In this document: piece after piece, positions 58,333-64,000 of the stretch
Position numbering within the stretch: position 1 is the first letter of the stretch
How the letters are laid out: the number at the start of each line of letters is the position of its first letter
From: Leucaena leucocephala
Lineage: Eukaryota > Streptophyta > Magnoliopsida > Fabales > Fabaceae
Length of the DNA stretch: 64,000 bases
Direction: 5' to 3'
NCBI GenBank assembly: GCA_037074615.1
Contig: CM073549.1
Span: 5,275,001 to 5,339,000 of the forward strand
Program-made: the position numbers and the translations under genes
Notes under the pieces: generated by a model
What the model was told of the DNA's origin: nothing
Seen by the model: only the letters and a program-made list of their open reading frames with translations
Database searches by the model: none

Positions 58333-58385
58333 TATCACACTTCACCACAGTCATGGTTGATATATGGCCAAAATAGGGATATAGG

Positions 58386-58524
58386 GATATTTTGAATGAT
58401 TCACTCATTTATTGAATGTGATATAGGGATTTTTTTTTTGGTACATTGATATAGGGATATTTTTTTTTTTTTTGATATAAGATATAGGGATATTTTGAAT
58501 GAAGAGTGAATCATTCAAAATATC
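58386..58524. repeat. Perfect 21-bp inverted repeat with internal gatataggg repeats
   Basis: The 21-bp segment starting gatattttgaatg at 58386-58406 is exactly complementary to 58504-58524. Between them gatataggga recurs several times, and a direct copy of part of the arm (gatattttgaatga) sits at ~58,489. Confidence 0.85.
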
Positions 58525-58540
58525 TTCATCGTAACAAAAT

Positions 58541-61500
58541 CGTCCCATCCAAAAGCATGGTTGGGGTAAAGCCTACTTTTTTTTTTTTTTTAATACAGGG
58601 TAAAGCCTACTTGATCCTACCCAACAATATCACTCATCAATTATAGGATAATTTATTTTTATATATTTCTTTAGTCCTTGTATTTAGGAAAGCAATTAAG
58701 TATTAATTTCTCTAATCTAAATTATAAAAACTAGATTAGAAATTTAATTTAGTCATAATTATAAAATATATATTTATTTTATTTTTTAAAATTATAATTT
58801 TTACTTAAAATATCCTTATATAATTATACATATTAAAATGACTTCTGTTAAGGATAATTTAAAATTTATATGATTTAAAAATATATTTTAGAAAAACTAA
58901 TACATAATAATTATAAATAACTAATTTAATTAATTTTTTTAATTTATTTAAATTAATTAAATAAATTTTATATTAAAAATCAGAGATAATACGTATAATT
59001 GGTTCGATCTATTCAAAATTTATTTGTTCGCAGCATAAGGAGAAGTTAGATTTCAAACAAATCGTAAGGGTTAAGAGCAAATATACCCATAATCTTTCCC
59101 AAATGTGCAACTGGAAACATAATCAAACCTCATGTACAAAAATACATACGAAAATTATAAAATGGTGCTAAATTGTCATGGTAGTTTTTGTTTTTTTTGG
59201 CAAACATCCGTTACTTTTTATGTGGGCCCCACTTAATGTTCATAGAGATAAAATAAATTATAATGTATTATATGATGAATGAATTTTATTGTGGATATAC
59301 TGTTCATTCATATTTTTTATTTCATTCTCTTTCTTGATGTGATTTTCTAAAAATTTATATTTATATTTTATAAATTGAAATTTGATTCCTTTTTTATATT
59401 TAAGAAATGTTAAATAATAAATGACTTGATTTTGAAAAATTAGAGCTTTGAATTGGAAAAAAAAGAGAGAAAGAATGTAGCTAGACAAAAAAAAAAGAGT
59501 AAATAATGCAGCCTTGAATTTTCATTGGTGGTTTGCAAAATCCAAGTACCATAATGTTGAAAGGAACTACTCCATTTCAATTTCCGAGATGTTTTTCGGA
59601 GTGATTTTATGTTTCATGATACAAGAAGTTTTGGAGAAAACAATGATTCATTAATGAGCCTATTCCAAAAATGCCCTTCATTAATTTCATTAATTAAAAG
59701 TCAGTGTTAAATGAAAGGCATTTTTTTATATATGATAAAGGTATTCTCTTTCAAGAATTAGAGGATAAAAAATCTTATATCTTGTAACAAATATATTTCT
59801 TAATATTTAAATTTGTGTTCCCTTATTTATAAAATTGAGATCACTTGCTATCTCAATCATGTATCTGTTGGTAACAAATTAAAAATTTTAATTATATTTA
59901 ATTATCAATGGTCTTCACAATTTTCTAAAAAAATGTATTATAAATTGGACCGGAGGCAATATCATTTTTTTATTAACTACATTAATTTAATTAGACGCCT
60001 TTTATGTTAGAGTAAAACAAAATCAATATTATACATATTTTTCCAATATAATAAATATTATTGACCGATTCAGAACTAAATATGCAAGCAAAATTAAAAT
60101 TTTAAATTGTTGTCATGGAGAATAAATGATTGTGATTGAGTTATGGACCACTTATTTTTTAAACACAATGTAATATAATTATTTAAACAAAAAGATAATT
60201 AAGCAGTAAGTAGTTGTCGAATTTATATAACAGTATATTAAGGAATAAGGAGGGGTCAATAAAAGTTTATAGAGATAATAAAAAATACACTCATATTTTA
60301 AAAAGATGTGAATTTAATTCTTACTGTCATCGTGATAATTTTTTTAAAATATCATCTTGTAAATTCTATAACTTTAGTGAGAAATTAGTAATGAATTTCC
60401 CTAAAAAAATTTATACAAAAAAAATCCTTGCGCCCTCGTAAAACGAATATCCTGCACCACGAAAACACAGATCGGATATATATATAGTAAATATTTTTAA
60501 AATCAAATAAGTAGTGGTAATAATTAATTAGTTCAGTGTATTGATTCACTCATAACTTGCTCACGTTTAAACCAAAATAATGATTATCATATAATAATAA
60601 TACATTATATGAATACAGTAAAATGAAGTTTTAATTTTCTTTCCTGATTGAAGGGGAATCCCAAATATCAGAGATCATAGAGATTCTAAGATATGGTATG
60701 TTTCGATTTGCATTTACGGATTATAATTTAATAAGAAGATATTTAGATATTATTCAGAATTTTGAATTTTTAGTCAACCCTTTTAGAATTTAGATATTAT
60801 AAATAAAAAAGCATACTTACATACAAGATGAGTGACAAAGGTAGTTCAGATGTCATTTATATCAAGGGTAGTTCATATGCACATGATAAAATAGAATATT
60901 TTAATAAAATTAATACCCAATAATTAAAAATAATTAACTTAACTAATTTTTTTAATTTATTCCAATTAGTTAAATAGATCTTATATTAAAGACATGAGAT
61001 ATTATATCTAAACATATATATACATATATGTTTTTCCGTATATTATATATATTAAGTTAAAGAAATAATTTTTTATTGATCCTTAGTGCTATGTATATTT
61101 TATCTCCTATATATATATATAAATATTACTGTTGAATAATGTTGTGGTAGGGTTTAAAGAGGTGGAAATTGGATGATGGGGAAGTGGATACATAGAAACA
61201 ACATTTCTATGCAACAAATATTCAGAAGAATGTTCGGAGGCACCAAATTATCTATTTTGGGATTCAATACATCATCCCTCCCAAAAGGCTCGCCATACCC
61301 CCTTCTTGTCTGCTCGTCCCACAATCAATGCCCCCTACTCAATTAATGAATTGCACTTTGGTATAATGCAAATTAGAGGACAAAATACGTTATAATCATC
61401 ATTATTGGATTGTAATTGACATTAATATATATATATATATAATGAAAATGCTGAATTTATTTAAATTTTTGAAATGATATATATCGTGGAATAGTTACTC

Positions 61501-61902
61501 AAGAAGTTATTAATATGATTGCTATTCAAACTAATATATATACACAACCTCCGTTCTTAAATATAAGAGTTAGTTAGAAAGTTTATTTTATTTTATTTTT
61601 GTTAAATATATGTATTTTGCTATTAGAGACAATCATATTTAAGTCATTATTAGATGTTAAATGTTGACATATCTCCTAACAGTAATTTGAACCTTGATTT
61701 ATTGTTTTATGAGTGAATAGCCTTTTACTAGACCAAATCTTGTTGATAAAACCATACTCTTTAGAATTAAGAATGTTTATGATTTTTCTTATATGGGTAT
61801 GTTAAAGTTAGCAGCTTTGAATGATATTATATATATATATATATATATAACACAAAAGGCAATATAGAACTCTGTAAATGTAAGTTCTCCTGCTCACTTT
61901 TA
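58541..61902. other. AT-rich intergenic region, no gene seen
   Basis: 3.4 kb without a recognisable coding segment; short open frames are AT-driven. It holds probable Stowaway ends (acctccgttcttaaatataag at ~61,550; actccatttcaatttccg at ~59,570) and AT microsatellites (for example 61826-61849). Confidence 0.55.
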
Positions 61903-62329
61903 GTGTGTGTTTGGATATCAATTCTAGAAATTGATTTTGGCTAAAACCGCTGTTTGGAAAAATTTTACACAAACAGTCATTTTTGTTGAGAATTGATTTT
62001 GGGTAAAACTTCGGTTTGAAACCTAAGTTTTGAATAAGCCACTGAAAATAGCTTTTGGTTTGAAACCTAGGTTATGGATTATCTAATTACTATTCTACCC
62101 CTACTTTTTCTTACACCCTCTCTCCTCTCTACACTCTCTTATCTCTCTTCTTTCTTTTCTATCATCTTTCCTCTCTCTTACTTTTAATCAAATTATACCA
62201 TTTTTGGTAATTTATCAATATAAAAAGTGATTCTGCTACTAATCATCCAAACATCTCTATTCCAAAAATCTATTCTCCAAAATCTATTCTTCCCAGAATC
62301 TATTCTCCAAAAGCTAATCCAAACAACCC
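61903..62329 (+). mobile_element. Tourist-like MITE, copy with TTA duplication
   Basis: GTGTGTGTTTGG...CCAAACAACCC, flanked by TTA (61900-61902, 62330-62332). The CT-rich core is shorter than in its siblings. Confidence 0.85.
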
Positions 62330-62469
62330 TTAAGAAAGTATCCAAAAGTTTTAATTTTTATATTTCTACAAACAACAAAGGTAAATCCAACGAAGTGAAA
62401 TACTATTTTCTATTTGTATTGCACAATTGAGTACAAATGTAACGGCCGCAAGAACTTCTATTACATTAA

Positions 62470-63024
62470 GTGTGTGTTTGGGAGCCCGTTTCAGAATTGA
62501 TTCTGGCCAAAACCGCGGTTTGGAAAATTTTTACACAAACAGCTATTTTTGTTGAGAATTGATTCTGGGCAAAACCTCGGTTTGAAACCGCGGTTTTGAA
62601 TAAGCCACTGAAAATAGCTTTTGGTTTGAAACCTAGGTTTTGGATTATCCAATTACTATTATACCCTTACTTTTTCTTACACCCTCTCTCCTCTCTTTTC
62701 TCTATCATCTCTCCTCTCTCTTCTCTTATTTCTCTTTTTCTCTTTCCTCTCTCTTCTCTTATCTCTCTTTTTCTCTCTCCTCTCTCCTCTCTACACTATC
62801 TTCTCTCTCCTCTTTCTTCTCTATCATCTTTTATCTCTCTTACTTTTAATCATATCATACCCTTTTTAGTAATTTACCAATATAAAAAGTAATTCTACTA
62901 CTAATCATCCAAACATCTTTATTCCCAAAATTTATTATTCCCAAAATCTATTCTACCCAAAATCTATTCTCCAAAATCTATTCTTCCCAGAATCTATTCT
63001 CCAAAAGCTAATCCAAACACACCC
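62470..63024 (+). mobile_element. Tourist-like MITE, copy with TAA duplication
   Basis: GTGTGTGTTTGG...CCAAACACACCC, flanked by TAA (62467-62469, 63025-63027). Nearly collinear with 14739-15278, including the CTCTCTCC core and repeated ctattctccaaaatctattc units. Only 140 bp from the sibling at 61903-62329. Confidence 0.88.
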
Positions 63025-63224
63025 TAACAGATTCCCAAAACAGGGTTAAAAAAAAAGGAATTCTTCTGTTGGCTCTTGGTCTGTTCTTTAAATATATATT
63101 GTAGAGGAAGAAAATAGAAGAAACAGAAACAATGAACCAATCAATCACACTCAAAGTGTTTGAAAATAAATAAGATGCTTACTTATTTTCTTTAGTGTTT
63201 ATCTCTTTTCAAGTGATATATGCT

Positions 63225-63235
<11 letters not shown>

Positions 63236-63256
<21 letters not shown>
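63236..63256. repeat. (AC)n microsatellite
   Basis: Pure AC run directly after a short AT run. Confidence 0.9.
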
Positions 63257-63639
63257 TTATTTTATTTATTTGGAGAGAAGGGGAAGTACATACTATCAGG
63301 CGGAAATGACTGCTCGGGGAAGTTATGGAAATGTTCCAGTTGTTTTCATGCCGGATCAAGCAGCAACAGCAGACAGCAACAGCAATTTCTTATGAACATC
63401 ACTTTGCCTGAAAAAGTGAGTTATTTTATATTTTCTTCGGTCCTAAATATAGGAGCTAGTTAGTAGATTTATGTTGTATAAAATTTTAGTTTTTTTTCTC
63501 TCTTAAATTTATAATATTTTTCTTAAACTATCTCTACTGATTACATATTAAAATGTTTCCATCAAGAGATAGTTATTGAGTGATTTGTTCTCTTAATTGT
63601 TCCCATATTCCACAAGGGATCATAATACAAATTCGCGTG

Positions 63640-63760
63640 AGGGGAGTGGTGGGAGTGTTTGCGTCACGTGCGTTTAGGTGTCCTTGTTTTCTCTCGTCAG
63701 CTGTTGCCAGCCAATGTAACACGTGCGTCACGGGCATCCATCTCACGATTTCCCCCCTTT
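63640..63760. promoter_or_regulatory. ACGTG-rich promoter-like stretch
   Basis: gcgtcacgtgcgtttag and aacacgtgcgtcacgg place two CACGTG(CG) G-box/ABRE-like cores ~65 bp apart in a locally GC-rich block. Downstream, a purine-rich leader-like run (gaagagaaagagagggagagag) suggests a gene beginning near or beyond the window end. Speculative. Confidence 0.35.
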
Positions 63761-63967
63761 AAGACCAAAACTCATTGAACTTATAACACATACAAATGAA
63801 GAGAAAGAGAGGGAGAGAGGGACTTTGAAATTTGAAAGGTGACCGAAGGAGCACCTTTTTCCTAGGGAAGAGGACTAACATATAATATTTTATGCAATTC
63901 ATAGTGATATTTTAGGATAGGTCATTCTTGGTTGTGCTGCTGCGTGACAATTTTCCCTCATTCCAAA

Positions 63968-64000
63968 ATGTACAGCTTACACGCCCTGCCCAGCCATAGG
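63968..64000. mobile_element. Start of a GGGCAGGG-family hAT-type element, cut by window end
   Basis: cgccctgcccagccatagg resembles the GC-rich subterminal motif of the elements at 3909-4725 and 51604-52410. Only ~30 bp are visible. Confidence 0.3.

Noticed and set aside
1..64000. CRISPR arrays, rRNA operons, functional tRNA genes, bacterial-type operons
   Set aside because: None seen; the window is plant nuclear DNA. The only tRNA-like signals are SINE promoters.

Overview
This 64 kb window comes from a eudicot plant nuclear genome. It is AT-rich, its genes have GT-AG introns, and it is dense in transposons. The gene types (GDSL esterase, chloroplast CHLI, a CC-NB-ARC-LRR resistance gene) and the element types (Copia LTR, CACTA, hAT, Tourist, Stowaway and Mutator-like MITEs, tRNA-type SINEs) fit a dicot. 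The species cannot be named from sequence alone.

Layout: 231-2123 is an intact five-exon GDSL esterase/lipase, and 5922-6070 is an exon-sized relic of its exon 3. 8105-10763 is an intact three-exon CHLI gene (Mg-chelatase ATPase subunit). 10.8-30.4 kb is mostly repeats and relics: an LRR-RLK kinase pseudogene (17.0-17.45 kb, minus), a SAP30-binding-protein-like pseudogene (18.2-19.45 kb, minus), a CACTA-type element (20739-21902) and a degenerate Copia element (21915-26656, minus). 31556-41176 is a large CC-NB-ARC-LRR gene. Its fourth exon is split by a 1905-bp LTR-like insertion with a perfect 5-bp target duplication.

41.74-52.94 kb is an ~11 kb structure with ~1.4 kb inverted arms. They flank retrotransposon-derived sequence, including a decayed plant transposon-protein gene with a nested gypsy-like fragment, a PPT-like tract and an LTR-like 3' region. 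Two hAT-type elements lie within it, one of them inside the right arm only. 54.08-55.2 kb is a MATH/TRAF-like pseudogene (minus). The last 9 kb is intergenic with MITEs and a SINE.

The most unusual signal is a set of 8-bp palindromes, GTCGCGAC and its CpG-decayed variants, that come in pairs 22 bp apart. I count 15 pairs (13 at exactly 22 bp, one at 21, one at 23) across two apparently unrelated elements: the insertion in the NLR gene, where they form a 51-bp-period array, and the retrotransposon inside the inverted-arm structure, where the sequence between them has diverged. This suggests conserved paired protein-binding sites in retrotransposon regulatory DNA.

Only two genes look fully intact (GDSL and CHLI). 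The NLR is complete apart from the insertion. All gene models were made by reading splice sites and family motifs by eye; no database search was run.
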